This document shows positions 46,151 to 58,339 of a stretch of DNA of 64,000 nucleotides, piece after piece. Numbering within the stretch: position 1 is the first letter of the stretch; every line of letters starts with the position of its first letter. The stretch covers positions 1,178,001 to 1,242,000 of the forward strand of contig JAGYXB010000061.1 of NCBI GenBank assembly GCA_022495005.1, in the 5' to 3' direction. The DNA is from Rhyacophila brunnea (lineage: Eukaryota; Arthropoda; Insecta; Trichoptera; Rhyacophilidae). The position numbers and the translations under genes were made by a program. Below the pieces are notes generated by a model that saw only the letters and a program-made list of their open reading frames with translations, had not been told where the DNA came from and did no database searches.

Positions 46151-48765
46151 ATATGTATTTTGGTGTTTCTATTTTATATATCTGACATGTGACTATTTTT
46201 TTTAATTTTTTGCCCATAATTTGACACACTTGTAGTAAAACTTCGATACTCCCGATCTATATAAATATTACTACTTGTACATGGTAAAATTTTTAAAAAC
46301 TTCCAATGGCTATTTTAACATAAAACTTGACAAAATCAATAAAAAAATATAGTGTATCGTATTCGGACAATTAATTAAATCGCGATGTGAACTGTCAAGC
46401 ATTTTGTATTTTAATACGGCCGTTCATCTGTTTTAGAGCAAGATTAGAGTACGAGAAATACAGATTGAGAATAATTGAGATGCAGCGATTTTGAAAATTA
46501 ATACTAACATTGTGACATTAGCGCCTCAAGTGTCGTTGAGTAGTATGCAATATATATTTTTAAATACGTCATACTACAATGACAATATATTACTTGATTC
46601 CAAATGCATCCGAATGCGACTGTGTTACCAATTATTGTAGATAGCCGCCTTGTATATTGAGTGATATCCGTGTTATTTTAGATCAAGAGAAATAACGGAA
46701 AACTTACCGTGTTAAAACTAGTTAGATAGGTACCACTGCAGAAGCGGTGATAACTGATAATAAATATTTGATGAAACTATCTTTAAATCGTCATATTATC
46801 ATATAACATTTATACTTGTATCAGGTGTCTCCAGTGTACAGAGTTTATTTTAATATGTATTTGTAATTATAATTTATTACATTTTGGGTTCATTTTGGCA
46901 TACCATTTCTTCGTAAACATTTATTTGATTTTATGAGAACGCGTGGCGATGACGCCCAACAAAAAATAATAAAGTTATTCTAATTTTGTACTACAAGATG
47001 TACTCGTACGTACATATTCTGGCTTTTCGTCTCAAGTATGAACATTAACCCAATACATACGACTGCCTGATACTGAAAAGCAACCACTTCACATTGGCTA
47101 TAACAAAACTTTACTACAAAATATGTTATCCGCATGTCACTAATTAATTAGGAAAATTTCCTGTTAAGACTCTAAAAAGCTCGCAGTACAGAGTTTTTGT
47201 TTGGACTTTGGAAAATAGTGCTACTTGCGAAAAAAAACCTTCAGATGTATATTATATTATTACACTTAATTTGTATACTATTAAATATATAAGAATCTTA
47301 TCAGATGAATTCGGTATATACGTTCACAAGACTACTGTTAAATGGTGTGTTGGTTGGTTTAATTAATTAATGGTTAAATATTTTAGGAAACCGAGAAATG
47401 ATACGATTTTGTGATAATTATATTACGCTCAGTGGCAATAGCTATACCTAAGTAAGATATATTTAGGTACTTACTATTATGTGACTAGTAAATCAATTTG
47501 AAGAATCCTCATTACACTTGGAACAAAGGAATGAAATCAATAGTCGATGTAATCGGTTGAGAGGATAACAACAAATTCGTGTAGACAGTCTGTTAAAATA
47601 AGCGTGTGAAGTAATGATATGAAATAAATTATAATATAATTAAATCTCTATGGTAATTGAACTGGAAAACCATAGTTTTTTTTAAATGCATAATTTGTAT
47701 AAAGCCCATTTCTTCATTAATTATTGCTTATAGTTAAAGCATAATAGTATACTGGTCAATAAGGCTAGTTCCATACCATTACAAGCAATATCAACTTTTT
47801 CACAAGACTTTACAATACTATTAAATTTATTAAGTAGAATAACCTAAGTATTCGCGGATTAATATTGTTTCTAATTCGTTGGGGATAGAATAATATCTGA
47901 TATTATCAAACACGTCACTGTTATGATTAATTAAATTCTTTCAAACGTAAAACAACTTTGCCGTTTGTGCATTGCCTATGTTCGTCAAAAAATCATCTGT
48001 TTGTATCTTTTGTCAAAAAGTATACATTAGTGCTTGTCGTAGCACGGGATCAGTCTTTGAACAATCCCGTGTAATAATATTGTTAGGTATTTGATATACC
48101 TACAGTTTTAAAAATAAAAACTGTATTCTGTCTTTTTTTTCTTACATTACGAGAACACAATGTACAAGTACCTATATCGGAAAACAATTTACTTTCCTCA
48201 TCGCACTGTAAAAAGTTATACAGTAACTAACTGCAAATGGGATCATTAAAGTATTATAGCGCCTGTATACTGCATGGATTTACTGGCAGCAATAGTGCGT
48301 ATTTAAAACTATCGAGAGAATAACCGTTTACATGTAAAAGCGCTGACTGTCCCTCCAATCTCATTCTTCAAGAGTAAGCGAAACGCGATGTTGTCATTTT
48401 ATGGTACTTACTATTTGACAATTAATGAAAATCGGTTAACTTTAAAATGAGTATAGTTCGTTTTTTTGCCGGCAGGTTTGCCACTATCGTTCTAATCCCC
48501 ACTGTCGCATGAAAATTGAGAAGCTTCAAAACTTTTTTGATTCATGCATGCAAGCTTGCAACTGCAGGATAATACATGTTTACCCATATATTTTCTTGTT
48601 ATGGCTGCGATAATACTTACTGTCAGCAGTGAATCCATGCACGTGTAAACGGGGTATAAAGCTTGATTATAATTATCTAATTATATCTCATTGAAATACG
48701 TGAAGGGAATAAGTTTTAATGATATGATAATCTGCTGAGTAAGTTACAGAAACAATTTTGTAACT
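46151..48765. other. AT-rich DNA, nothing recognised
   Basis: No transposon ends, RNA genes or splice-bounded frames are supported in these 2.6 kb. A short hairpin CACGGGAT...ATCCCGTG lies at about 48043-48072. Confidence 0.4.
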
Positions 48766-48769
48766 GTCA

Positions 48770-49152
48770 TAAAATTCAGTCCGATTGCGATTCACGCGCG
48801 TGGAAAATTGAACGACCGCAAGTGTTGATAAATTCAGAGGACGTCGATCGAGCTTTGGCGTCGAAATGCCAGTACGTCGCCCGCCCGACGCGCCGGCACC
48901 ACACTCCGTCGCTGAGATTTCCGCGCCGGGAAATTCTAGGAAAACCGCGGCGCATGTGAGAAGTTTAATTAACACACAGTGAGACGAATACACTCGTCAA
49001 AATTAGCGTCGGTGTAATGTTTAAACCGTTAAATTTTCCGTGAAATATCAATATTTGTGTGAAACTATCGATACAGTTTAGTGGTAAACGCGTAAAGTGT
49101 TAAAACATCGTGTTAATGATATATTAAACATTGATATTTTAAACAATCTTGG
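48770..49152 (+). promoter_or_regulatory. Candidate promoter and untranslated first exon of a second gene
   Basis: Positions 48770-48960 are strongly GC- and CpG-rich (GTCGCCCGCCCGACGCGCCG), unlike the neighbouring DNA. Then follows a unique stretch with no long frame (AACACACAGTGAGACG, GGTAAACGCGTAAAGTG), ending in AATCTTGGCG|GTAAGTAAG at 49152/49153, an excellent splice donor. This layout is typical of an insect promoter followed by a non-coding first exon. No TATA box or Kozak start was recognised and no downstream exon was found, so the gene is unknown. Confidence 0.4.
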
Positions 49153-49159
49153 CGGTAAG

Positions 49160-49712
49160 TAAGAACGTCGATATAGCTTATTATAATATGATATTAAATA
49201 CGAAAAAAATTGTTTAATTTGTTGTATTTATCATCTGAGTTATTTTAAACAGTTAAATAAATGTGAAATGAGTGAACTTATATAATAAAAAAATGACTTT
49301 TTTTATTTAAATGTGTAAGTTAGAAAATATTATCCACGTGGTCCAATGTGACAGTTCGCATCCGGCCGGCATAAAATTGTAGATGAATCTATGATATAAA
49401 TAAAAAGTGTAGGATTCATGTATCTTACTAACAGTATTGTTTAATAGCATTACAACTACTCGTTTTCGTTTTCCTTGAATGGAAACGGATAGTTTTATGA
49501 TAAGTGTAAACTAGTCTATTGATGTGAAGTTTTCAGTTCAGTGGGGTAAAATTTTAAAATAGCAGCTTTGGCAGTCGTCCACAAGAGTTACACGTCTTGA
49601 AAAAAGGTAAGTGACCCAGATTATCTTTTGAAATTGTAAGCTTTTCTTTATAGTATTATGGGACAGTATCGTTCCTAACAATTTAGGCCATTGATATTAG
49701 GACCATTGGATT
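49160..49712. other. No supported gene
   Basis: AT-rich DNA that would be the start of the first intron if the exon above is real. Another AAAAAAG|GTAAGTGACC donor-like site lies at 49607. Confidence 0.35.
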
Positions 49713-49714
49713 CA

Positions 49715-50412
49715 GTGACGTCGCGTGGGGATAGGCAGATTGAGCGTCGCTTGGGGGCGGCAAATCGAGGAGAATCATTTAAAATGCATTACATAGACAT
49801 AAAAGGATTAACAGGACTGTATTTTTTTGTCGGGTTCGCGATATTTAGTTTACTTCCGTTGCCCTTCGACTTCTTTGGTGACCAGAAACGACACGTGCAC
49901 TGATGATATAAAATACTGTATAAAAAAATAAGGCGGCATTTTGTCTGATTGGATTTAACGTCTGCGATAAACAATAAATGTAGTATGCCTCATCTGCACT
50001 TTATTACTAGAAACCAGTGACATCGCTAGATATAATGTCGCCCCTAGGCAGCGCCAAAATGCCGCCTCGTTTTTTTATATAGTATTTTTATCATCCTTTG
50101 GTGAGTCCAATATCTAAGAAATGTGTTGTATGGATACATTACTAACAAAATATCAGACTGTAGTTATTCGCAAATCTGCACGTGTCATTTCTGGTCACCA
50201 TGGATGTCGAAGGGCAACGGAAGTATACTAGACATCGCCAACCCGACAAAATTACTGAGCTGATTTTTTTAATGGAAAGATAATTTCTTTATTCCTAAGA
50301 TAAGGTAGCTATTTCTATATATTCCAAATAATTCTCCTCGATTTGCCGCCCTTCGAGTAACTGCCGCCCCAAAGCGACGCTCAATCTGCCTACCCCCACG
50401 GGACGTCACTGC
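49715..50412. mobile_element. Composite inverted hAT-like repeat
   Basis: The left arm begins CAGTGACGTCGCGTGGGGA and the inverted right arm CAGTGACGTCCCGTGGGGG. The arms are similar for about 190 bp, including CAGATTGAGCGTCGCTTTGG-like and CGTTGCCCTTCGAC segments. A third, shorter end (CAGTGACATCGCTAGATATA) lies at about 50017 with GGCGGCATTTT inverted around 49930, suggesting nesting of one copy in another. The frames at 49691-49903 (+) and 50269-50457 (-) are translations of the same repeat arm (TSRGDRQIERR and TSRGGRQIERR), not genes. No matching 8-bp target duplication was seen. Confidence 0.65.
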
Positions 50413-51040
50413 TAGAAACGTATCCAGTGCCAGTTTCCAGTTTACGTCACTCAACACCCCCTATCCCTTAAAAAACGATGTACAGACCTACAAACTTATC
50501 TGTTGAATGGGATGGGGGAGCCACTGTCGAAAACTATCCAACCAAGACTCACAACTGGACAAAATCTGACTTTCGAATGAAATTTTCAAAATGGCGTCAT
50601 ATGGTTGTTTGTAGTTCCATTTTTGGCCATTCTACAGATAATTTTGTAGGTCTGTAATTATGTATGGTCATGTAGCACTAGATTAAATTCTAAAAGATAT
50701 GGAGGTAGTTATATGATTTTCTGGGACACTTGAGTGGAAATCGTAAAGTTTTGTATTGCGATAAAATTTTCTTATTTAAAAAAATATATATTTTTTCATC
50801 AGAATCAATATATTATAATAATGTCTGTCATTTCCTTTTTCTTATATATGCATTACTTTGATAAAATTTATTATTTTTATCTTGCTTTAGACAAAAAACA
50901 AAATGCTGCATTTCATATAAGAATTTAAAGTAAAAATAATATCTTTTACGCAAATTTTGACATGCCTTTTATGTGTAAGATTTATATTGCGTGAACATTT
51001 AAAACACTGTTCTAAATTCAAACAAATTCGTTGTTGTTCA
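50413..51040. other. No supported gene
   Basis: Mixed AT-rich DNA. The frame at 50734-50928 is Tyr/Phe/Ile-rich and typical of chance frames in AT-rich sequence. Confidence 0.4.
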
Positions 51041-51044
51041 TTCC

Positions 51045-51300
51045 AGTTTATTTCTCATTGAAGTGTTGCCGTACGGATAAAACGCCAACTCTTTATTTAT
51101 GGCTATTAAATTGGATTCTCTTTTCAAAGATTTTCTTCGCAGAGAGAGATTAAATAAATTATTTTGCCAAATAAAATAAATGCATTCTATGATAATGAGT
51201 GCGCGATTTGATTATTACGGCGGCCTTGTACTTGAAACGCTTTGCTTTCTAATTTATTTATGTTCTCAAATAGATTTTCTTGTTTTCGTCGTGGCTAGAA
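51045..51300. promoter_or_regulatory. Non-repetitive block with Hox-like sites, candidate regulatory element
   Basis: Contains TTTATTTATGGCTATTAAATT, GATTTGATTATTACGGCGGC and TAATTTATTTATG, with no TE ends, no frame and no second copy seen. TTTATGG and ATTA cores are sites used by homeodomain proteins. The assignment rests on motif texture alone. Confidence 0.25.
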
Positions 51301-51639
51301 ATAGGGTCTGATGGAAAAGACACTTTCTCTGTTTTTTTTCTGGCACCGATTTGTAGATATTCACAACGTAGAGCCAATAAATATTATTAGGTAGGTAGAC
51401 AGGTATTTTTTGGTTATACTTATGATATTAAAAATCGTTATGGTTTTTATATATATCACAATTTTTATTTAACCTTGTCTATTTCATTATAACAATCTTG
51501 TTCATTTTGAAATGATCTCAATTAAATAATATATACCTACACGCTTGAAATCGAACCGCGCGCTCTCGTTAGTTAGTATTGTAAATATCTTCTGGGTACT
51601 GTCGAATGGAGTTATATATCTATAATTCGTGTAGTGGGT

Positions 51640-51868
51640 ATAATGGGCCGGACACATAGCTCGAAGAAGGGACAATCATTGGACAAATTTAGTCATCCAG
51701 TGGTATCCAAGAGGTACAAAACGTCCGCAAGGTAGACCTAGAGGCCGCTGGATCGATGAAATGATAAAGTTCTGCGGACGTACATGGCAACGCAACGCAC
51801 AGTACCGAGAGAAGTGGAATCAGCTTGTAGAGGCCTTCATCCAGCAGTGGATAGATTCAGGCTGATGA
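51640..51868 (+). pseudogene. LINE (RTE-like) 3' end fragment, plus strand
   Basis: An open plus-strand frame reads AGHIARRRDNHWTNLVIQWY, then PRGTKRPQGRPRGRWIDEM, IKFCGRTWQRNAQYREKWN and QLVEAFIQQWIDSG, followed by tandem stops (TGATGA) and a GATGATGAT tail. These features are classic for the last approx. 75 residues of an RTE-type reverse transcriptase ORF and its short 3' tail. No frameshift is seen in the fragment, so it is younger than its minus-strand relative at 1140-1326. It is 5'-truncated, as is usual for LINEs. Confidence 0.8.
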
Positions 51869-51869
51869 T

Positions 51870-52837
51870 GATGAATGCGTGTAGTGGCGAGGGCCACTAT
51901 AGTCAGGCTGTCGTACGAAACTGTGAATTTCGATCGTAGTGCTAGTTATTGCTTATAGGTACTTTGAATGCAATATGGTAAACTGTTTGTAGAAAATAAT
52001 GGTAATACGCCAATTAATTTGAATATGAAATCGAAAATCTTTATTAACTGCGAACAGGTCGTCGTATTACATTCGAAGATAACAAAGAAGATAGCATTAC
52101 AATCGTAACTTGCAATTCAGTGCCGCGACCCGACTATAGACGACCTTCCGGGAGAGCTATGATCGCGTATTAATTAAAGGGGTACGTCGTTAAACTTTTC
52201 GTATAGACTACTTCGCATAGATTGAGATTGGAAATCTTTCGATGGGTAGCTTGAAAGGAATAAAAAATACCTACAAAAATGGTATGATACTAAAATCTAT
52301 GTCTATATAATGGTATTAGTAAGATGTAAGTTTGGGAAATGCTTGCTTAGAGTATCCAGTTTTATTTTGGTTTTAAATTTGTTCTTGGCAAAAAAATGTG
52401 ATGGAGAGACTATATTTCAAACTTCACAATATTACAAGGTCGTATGGAATATGTTTAATGTGATTATAATATCATCTTGTTTACTGGATCATACTACAAT
52501 ATATACACAATAGAAAATATAAAAACTGAAGTTTACAATAGTAAAAAGCTGTATATAATACTATAAATTAATTGTTTATTAAATAAAATCATAAAACTAA
52601 ACCTATGTCATGCCATGTGTAAAGATCTATGGGACATAAAGGACACTATGGGATAAGTGGGTATAATATTAACATATTTTATAATAAGCATGAACTTTCT
52701 TAAATATAATAACATGAGCGGAAGAAGCTAAATGCCTTAATCCTATAGTAAATTGATGGCACAACTGGTTTTTAGCATGCTAAACGTAATTATTAGACGA
52801 TATATTATATGGAATATATCACACATGTAAGTAGGCT
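51870..52837. other. No supported gene
   Basis: AT-rich. A 67-codon plus frame (52310-52513) with a hydrophobic stretch (SSFILVLNLFLAKKC) has no splice or homology support. Confidence 0.35.
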
Positions 52838-52845
52838 GTGATCAT

Positions 52846-53712
52846 TAGGGAGCGGATTTATATGCATCAAAAACATGATTATATGGATGCACATATGCGC
52901 TTAAAATCATTAAAATATGCACTAAAACTAAAGAAATATGCAGTTAAAAATTTACATTGTTTTATGCAAAAAAAAAATTAAATACCCACTTCACCTAATA
53001 TTACTGATAAAAAATCGAATAACAAATTAGTAATCTTAATCGATATATCTATTCAATAACAAAAAAATACAAATAATTAATATAAAGCTATTCAATTGCA
53101 GTAATTTTTAAAATAGTTTGTTTACAAGATTAGTAATAAATAATTGAATAAGAAATGCAATTTAAACTATACATAACTTAAAAAAACAAAAACGACACAC
53201 TTAACTATTCCTAAATACTGTCGGTACCTACTGTATTTTTTGTCCGAAAAAAAAGTTACAATATTTTTTTTCAATATTGTGCTCCGGCATTAATTTTTTC
53301 CGCATATCTGTCAGTATTTTGTTTATTTGCGGAAAGCGACCTCTCAACGTCCACACAGGTGATTGCGCAAAATTTAAATAAAGGTGCCCGAGATGACTTC
53401 ACTTTTTCTGATAAATCCACAGTTCGGATATGCCATTAGAAAATGCAAGTGCATCTAAACTATCTACCTACCTAATTTAGTTATATTTCGATAAAATAAT
53501 TAAAAAAATTATAATTATAAATGCAAAAGCCCTAAAATATGCATTTATTTATGAAATATGCACTAATATCTCAAATATGCTCTAACGTCTCAAATATGCA
53601 TTTATATGCATTTATATGCACAATAAAATTTTATTTTTGGGTTCTGCGTCTTTCAAAACGGATTTTTGTGCATACACCCTGACAAAACATGCACATATAC
53701 ATCCGGTCCCTA
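52846..53712 (-). mobile_element. hAT element, internally deleted, perfect 8-bp TSD
   Basis: The left end TAGGGAGCGGATTTATATGC and the inverted right end TAGGGACCGGATGTATATGT are flanked by GTGATCAT on both sides (52838-52845 and 53713-53720). AAATATGCA and TATATGCA motifs are repeated many times next to both ends (52905-52950 and 53550-53620), as expected for transposase-binding subterminal repeats. A transposase remnant lies inside on the minus strand. Confidence 0.9.
53270..53400 (-). pseudogene. hAT transposase dimerisation-region remnant
   Basis: The minus-strand frame reads FKFCAITCVDVERSLSANKQ followed by NTDRYAEKINAGAQY. The ITCVDVERSxS segment is the signature of the hAT C-terminal dimerisation domain (normally S-V-D-x-E-R-x-F-S). 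Only about 40 residues survive. The rest of the transposase is deleted. It lies inside the element at 52846-53712. Confidence 0.75.
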
Positions 53713-53858
53713 GTGATCATATTATATCCAGTATCACAACTCGCTTTGATCAACCACACTTTCCCATTGCCATTTTTCAACTTGAGCAAACGTGTTATAT
53801 TTAGCTGATGACACAGGTGTTACAAATTAAAGAACATTAATTGTTTTTGCCTGGAATA

Positions 53859-54388
53859 CAGTGACGAAGGGTGGAGGTACGCTGTTAAGATCCGACATAA
53901 ATAGTATACACTAAACTTTGTCAGTCATACTTATTTGTTTTCATTGAACTAATAATACAAATTGCAGATGGTACTGTTTTATTTTTAAAATTCAATAGAA
54001 CCCTGCATAAACCAAACCATCATAGTGGAGGTTAGCTGTGGCAATCAGACACAAATGGTGTATACTTTGTCAGTCATAATTATTTGTTTTCATTGGTTTA
54101 AGGGTAAAAATTGCAGGTGGTGTTGGGTAGTTTTTAAAAAAATAATACTAGATCCCCTGCCTAAACTAAACCATAATTGATAAAAATATTTTTCTATCTA
54201 TAAAATATCTAAAATTATTTATTTCTATTATGGCTGGGTTTTTCAAGAGTAATAGAATTTTAAAAACTAAACTATAATATGCAATTAAGTAGTCTAAGTT
54301 AAATGAAAACAAATACGTATGACTGACAAAGTTTAGTGTGCACTATTTATTTCGGATCTTAACAGCCTACCTTCACCCTTCACCACTA
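53859..54388. mobile_element. CAGTGGCGAAG-family hAT element, copy D, with internal re-duplication
   Basis: The left end is CAGTGACGAAGGGTGGAGGT and the right end is TTCACCCTTCACCACTA. After about 165 bp of the left arm, a second partial left-arm unit starts near 54024 (GTGGAGGTTAGCTGTGGCAA, then ACTTTGTCAGTCATAATTAT), giving a tandem arm. Flanks contain TGGAAT on both sides, but a clean 8-bp duplication cannot be assigned. Confidence 0.75.
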
Positions 54389-54831
54389 CAGTGGAATGTA
54401 TCATTGGCATCTATTTATCGTTCCTTATAAATTTATTTATACTGATGCGCAAAGAAACTGTGATAATTTATGTTTGCTTGAGGAACTTTCATACATAAAT
54501 CTCTGCAAGTTTGAGATTTATGTATATTCATACCAGATGATTGTTATATGATCATTAAGAGTTGATGGAAAAAGAAACATGTAAGTATTTAAAAATACAC
54601 ACAAAGTCTTATACGATCTAGCTCTGGCTTCGTTACTATGTAAGAATTCTTTTTTGGCATAGCTTAGTCAGACATAGAAGATATTGTGATTGCCACCGTA
54701 ACCAAGTTCCAAGAAGAATATTATTTATTATCTTATAAAGTCGCATACTAAAGATATATCGGATTAAACTCACAGTGAAGTTTGTTATTTTGAATTCATA
54801 GTTAGTTACATTTAATGTGATCACTCCGTAC

Positions 54832-55617
54832 CAGTGGCGAAGGGTGACTTTTGGACAGAGGTAGGCTGTGGAGTAACCACGCTTGTCAGATATAATTACG
54901 GGAAATAAGAAGATAACCCAATATTACAACTGATGAATAGGTACACTAAATCGATGAAATTTCAAAAGCTCAATTAGTTTATAAATAAGCAATTAGTTTG
55001 AATTATGTATTTTCCTAAACATTTATAAACGTAACATACGCTCAAAATATATTACCTATCATCTTTGAAAATATCCGTTGTTCTGTATAATATGTTCCAT
55101 AACAACTTATAATGTATCCCGTAAAACTAGACATTTTAAAATACGTCTTCTATATTTAAAACACATACTTAGGTATAAATAACTGATAAATAAAAATCGC
55201 GACATAAATTATTTAATATTTTTTTTGTGTTAATATTTATATGTTATTGAATAATAAATAATAATTATATGATATATGAATAATATTTATACGTGATTGA
55301 ATCCCATAGAAATTATTTTTTAAATTATCTTCTTATTATTAATTATTTTGAATAAAAGCTCTTGCGGATATAGGCGCTAACTAAACAACCTATGATTTCG
55401 GAATAAAATGCCAGACAGTGACTGGCGTCACGTGACTGAAACGCATACAAACCACATCTTAAGTTCCCATCGAATATTTCATAATATAGTTGAATCCAGA
55501 CGGTGCTACTCGTGATAGTTATGGTTATATTTTTTAAATTAAATTATTTACTTGAAGATCTATTTTTCTTAGAAGATAGGCTTTAAATAATCGCCTACTA
55601 TGGAGTCTTCGCCACTG
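54832..55617. mobile_element. hAT-type non-autonomous element with perfect 8-bp TSD
   Basis: The left end CAGTGGCGAAGGGTGACTTTT and the inverted right end CAGTGGCGAAGACTCCATAG are flanked by CTCCGTAC on both sides (54824-54831 and 55618-55625). It belongs to the same subfamily as 14192-15288 (shared TACGGGAAATAAGAAGATAA and GCGATTATTTAAAGCC segments), in opposite orientation. The termini show it is a relative of the CAGTGGCGAAGGGTGGAGG family. No coding sequence. Confidence 0.9.
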
Positions 55618-55625
55618 CTCCGTAC

Positions 55626-58331
55626 AGGCGTCAGTTGAAACGTCTCCGTTGTGATAATAATTAATTGAAAGTATTAACCGTTAGAATGCTACGCAACGAT
55701 ATATCGTTGTTTTTGATAATGGCCAGAAATGCTAACAACGATCGTCGTTTTGCTTTTGATGCCTGAAATGTTAAGTTAATTTGGGAACATACTACTGCAC
55801 CAGTGGTACGAAACATTGTTTTATCTATTTAGTTTTATTGTTGTGTAATATAAACCGATTCATATATGTTTTGTGACTGGGTAGGTTTAGAACTTATAAC
55901 TATTGTATTTTTTCTCATGGCATCGCCCTTTTTACAATAAAAACAATTCCAAATACAAATTTCAGTTTACCATATAAAAATTTGTTTACAGTCAAATTCT
56001 TGGTGGAAGGACAATGTTTTATTTTATTTTATACATTTGAAATAATGGGAAAGACTTTTACTCAACTCAGTGTTTAAAGTAGAGTGGATTTGTGCTATAT
56101 AAAAACAGTTTCATTTATAAAAAAATAATGAAATAAAATCATTTGCAATACATATTTTAAATGTTCCAATAAACAAACACCATGAAGACCTTTTTCACAA
56201 ATCACGCATATTGTACGCGATCTTTTAACGAGGCCACCATGCAAAATTTTTCTTTTCAGCCGGGTAGTTTCCTAATTCCACTACTTTGTATTATCCCTCG
56301 TGTGGAATAACCGATTGTTTCCAATAATTGATAAAAATCAAAACTCTGTGCACGGTTCGTACATTTCGCTCGCTCTCGCGATCGCCCGAATGCTGAGCGA
56401 CAAAGAGATATGTCAATTACTTGCCTCGTTATCTATTCAAAACGATAAATTAATTACGAAACGTGTTTTCATAATATTCCGATTTTGCAGAATCAATTAG
56501 AGTGGTAAGGTGTCTAAAAATAATACAATACTTTAATTTATCGACAATTATTGGTAGCAATCCTCGACCGGATTTTGCACAACATCGTAGCAGCCAAAGG
56601 GTTAAACATCGGTTTAAAACACTCAATGTAGTCATTAAATATTTTAAAATATCGAGCTTTTGTTCGACAACTAGAAATCGGCGGTAACAGGAAGTCGCTG
56701 TAATCGCATGTAGAAGATTTCTAGTGACGTACCTGTCATGGCGGAAACACGTGCTATATGCGTGTTTAATAATGTATTGGCTCCCCTTTTAGATGCTACT
56801 CCATTTCTTCGCAAAAAACGAAAAGTTTACTGATACTAATTCTAGCAACACTCCTGATCGTTTTAGACATATTTTTTATTATACAAAGCTTCAAATTAGG
56901 TAAATTGACAGATCCGTACACCACGGGAGCGTAAATTGAAATGATAAATTTTGGCGGCATTCCTCATTTGAAAACGAAAGTGTGCTTAGTTGCAATGGGG
57001 GGGGGGTATTGTTAATTCACAGTTTTAACACGTGGACAAGAAGTTCTTGTTCGACAGTAGTATGTATAATTATATACCATGTACCCTGTACATAACAGTG
57101 GTGCATTTAGTGACGTAGAGCCCCCCCTACACAAAAAAATAACAATATATTTTTAATTTTCCAAATAATTAATTTTGTTATTCTTTGGGTAATATTTTAT
57201 TCAGTTTGTGAGAAATACGCAACTTTTTTCAATTTTTGATATAATTTAATAACTTTGTGTGGTTGCCTCATTTGCGTCAGAACAACGCACGGCTGGTACA
57301 GACTACAATATGGACTCTCGGTGAAAGAGAGATCCAGAAACATAGAGTAGCACCGCATCACATAGAGAGGTGCATATTGAGTATAATTTCATGAATGTGG
57401 AAAAACGGAATAATTGGATAAAGTATCGGATATATTATACCATATAGATTATAGGTATAGGTACCTAAAGTTTGCAAAGACGAAACCCGGTTTATAAAAC
57501 CGATTGTTATGCAATTCTACATAACTCTCATCAATCATTATTTAGATCTAGATATAGCATTTTATATAACTCAGCTAAACTCATTTTATTAATTTTTATT
57601 ACCCATTTCTAGTGATCAAGTTTTAGATTGAGATGGTGTAAAGAATTTTTGAAAAAATTAAATATCGAGGAGACTATAGAACCGTCATAAATGGCTCAAC
57701 GTCTGACGTTGGTGCTCTGAGACGACTGGCACAGGATAGGGATGCAATAAATGAAAACGATGCAAAGATAAAACCAATTAATCTAAAATATATTATAATT
57801 ATGATAGTATGTACCTATTATTAAATGCATGTATGTAATATTTGAAAATCCACACATTTTCCGAAAGACCCATATTGTGTTCATTGGCTTATTAGTGTCA
57901 AAAGAAGTGTTACAATTATAAAGTAGTTATTCGACACCCCAGACAATTTTTTTTTGTAAAAATAAATAAATACAATTTGGCTGCACTAGTTTCATTGACG
58001 TCCATTTAAAAATGCCCCATAAATAAAATTAAATGTCCGATTTAAATATTGTTGGCAAAGTCGGCGAAACATATTTGGAACAGTATCAAAACAATTCTAG
58101 ATTTATGACATGGCGTTAATGAAAACCTCTTTCTCTCTCCTCTTACTAGATGTCCAATTATTTTGTCACCGAAAAACAAAATCAGCTGATATTATTTGGC
58201 AGCCATGGAAATATTCGTGAAGAAATTTTTACTACGAACGTGAAAATTTTAGTAAATAGTTTAGTACTTTTTATATTTTCATCATGTCTTCTTTCCGCGT
58301 AAAGCGTACAATGACGGCGTCCTATATTACT
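55626..58331. other. No supported gene; non-repetitive block at about 56200-56700
   Basis: Positions 56200-56700 are richer in CpG and contain GCTCGCTCTCGCGATCGCCC and ATAAATTAATTACG, with no repeat partner in the window, and may be regulatory. Frames at 56300-56500 (+) and 56450-56687 (both strands) are not splice-bounded. A G-run lies at 56999-57007. The rest is AT-rich. Confidence 0.3.
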
Positions 58332-58339
58332 ATATTAGG

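Noticed and set aside
52846..53712. Tandem ATATGCA motifs as a satellite or CRISPR-like array
   Set aside because: The motifs are clustered only inside the ends of a hAT element with a clear target duplication and have no regular spacing.
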